Shown here one piece after another: positions 5,619 to 5,802 of a DNA stretch of 5,802 bases (position 1 is the stretch's first letter; the number at the start of each line of letters is the position of its first letter). This DNA comes from CAZLIC01 sp964559535 (lineage in GTDB: Bacteria; Pseudomonadota; Alphaproteobacteria; Rhodobacterales; Rhodobacteraceae): contig CAZLIC010000146.1 in assembly GCA_964559535.1 (NCBI GenBank), forward strand, positions 1 to 5,802. The letters are read 5' to 3'. The position numbers were made by a program, and so were the translations under genes. The notes under the pieces were generated by a model. That model did not search any database. It was not told where the DNA came from and worked only from the letters and a program-made list of their open reading frames with translations.

Positions 5619-5802
5619 ATGACCCGCCACAACACCCGCGACATTTTCCCCCCGACCGGCCCCGACCGCACCGCCAAATCCTGGCAGACCGAGGCCGCGA
5701 TGCGGATGCTGATGAACAACCTGCATCCGGACGTGGCGGAGAATCCGCATGAGCTGGTGGTCTATGGCGGCATCGGCCGGGCGGCGCGGACGTGGGAGGA
5801 CT
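5619..5802 (+). CDS. hutU: HutU, urocanate hydratase, N-terminal 61 codons (3' truncated by window edge)
   Basis: Urocanase adds water to urocanate to give 4-imidazolone-5-propionate, using tightly bound NAD+ as an electrophile; it is the second pathway step. The visible residues begin MTRHNTRDIFPPTGP, continue with a tryptophan-containing helix and MRMLMNNLHPDVAENP, and reach LVVYGGIGRAARTWE, the highly conserved start of urocanase. The family length is about 555 residues, so only about a tenth of the gene is present and the NAD-binding core and catalytic residues lie beyond the window. GGAG at 5608-5611 is 7 bases before the ATG. It follows hutH in the same direction with a 64-bp gap that contains a hairpin, and is probably co-transcribed with hutI and hutH. 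Confidence 0.94.
   Translation, partial: MTRHNTRDIFPPTGPDRTAKSWQTEAAMRMLMNNLHPDVAENPHELVVYGGIGRAARTWED

Noticed and set aside
4109..5719. A 536-codon minus-strand open frame
   Set aside because: It is antisense to hutH, which has every catalytic motif; the antisense protein is rich in Arg, Gly and His and has no family features.
1..5802. Mobile element, CRISPR array, toxin-antitoxin or defence system
   Set aside because: I saw no transposase, direct repeat array, terminal repeats or unknown multi-gene cassette; almost all of the sequence is accounted for by standard hut genes and one regulator.

Overview
This window is a nearly complete histidine-utilisation (hut) locus from a high-GC Gram-negative bacterium. 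GC-ending codons, the gene set hutF-hutC / hutI-hutH-hutU, and the protein sequences all suggest an alphaproteobacterium, probably of the Rhodobacterales (Rhodobacteraceae). That placement comes from style and gene order, not from a database search.

Layout. Positions 1-690 (+) hold the 3' part of a LysR-family regulator whose DNA-binding domain is mostly cut off by the window edge. Positions 691-771 are a short gap between two convergent genes and carry a HutC-operator-like 12-mer. Positions 772-1452 (-) are hutC, the GntR/UTRA repressor, and 1449-2789 (-) are hutF, formimidoylglutamate deiminase. These two overlap by ATGA and form one leftward unit. Positions 2790-2853 are the divergent control region, with a near-palindromic HutC operator inside a likely promoter. 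Going rightward are hutI (2854-4044), hutH (4031-5554, TTG start overlapping the end of hutI) and the first 61 codons of hutU (5619 to the window end). A GC-rich hairpin separates hutH from hutU.

How it works together. HutH turns L-histidine into urocanate, HutU hydrates urocanate to 4-imidazolone-5-propionate, HutI opens that ring to N-formimino-L-glutamate, and HutF removes ammonia to give N-formyl-L-glutamate. The presence of hutF shows the five-step route, so an N-formylglutamate deformylase (HutG) is expected nearby, most likely beyond the right edge. HutC represses hut operons in other bacteria, with urocanate as inducer. Here it is co-transcribed with hutF behind the shared operator, so it should control both arms and itself.

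I found no mobile element, CRISPR array, rRNA or tRNA, and no evidence of an undescribed system. The points most worth a second look are the apparently orphan second HutC-like operator at 693-704, the non-ATG start of hutH, and the hutH-hutU hairpin.
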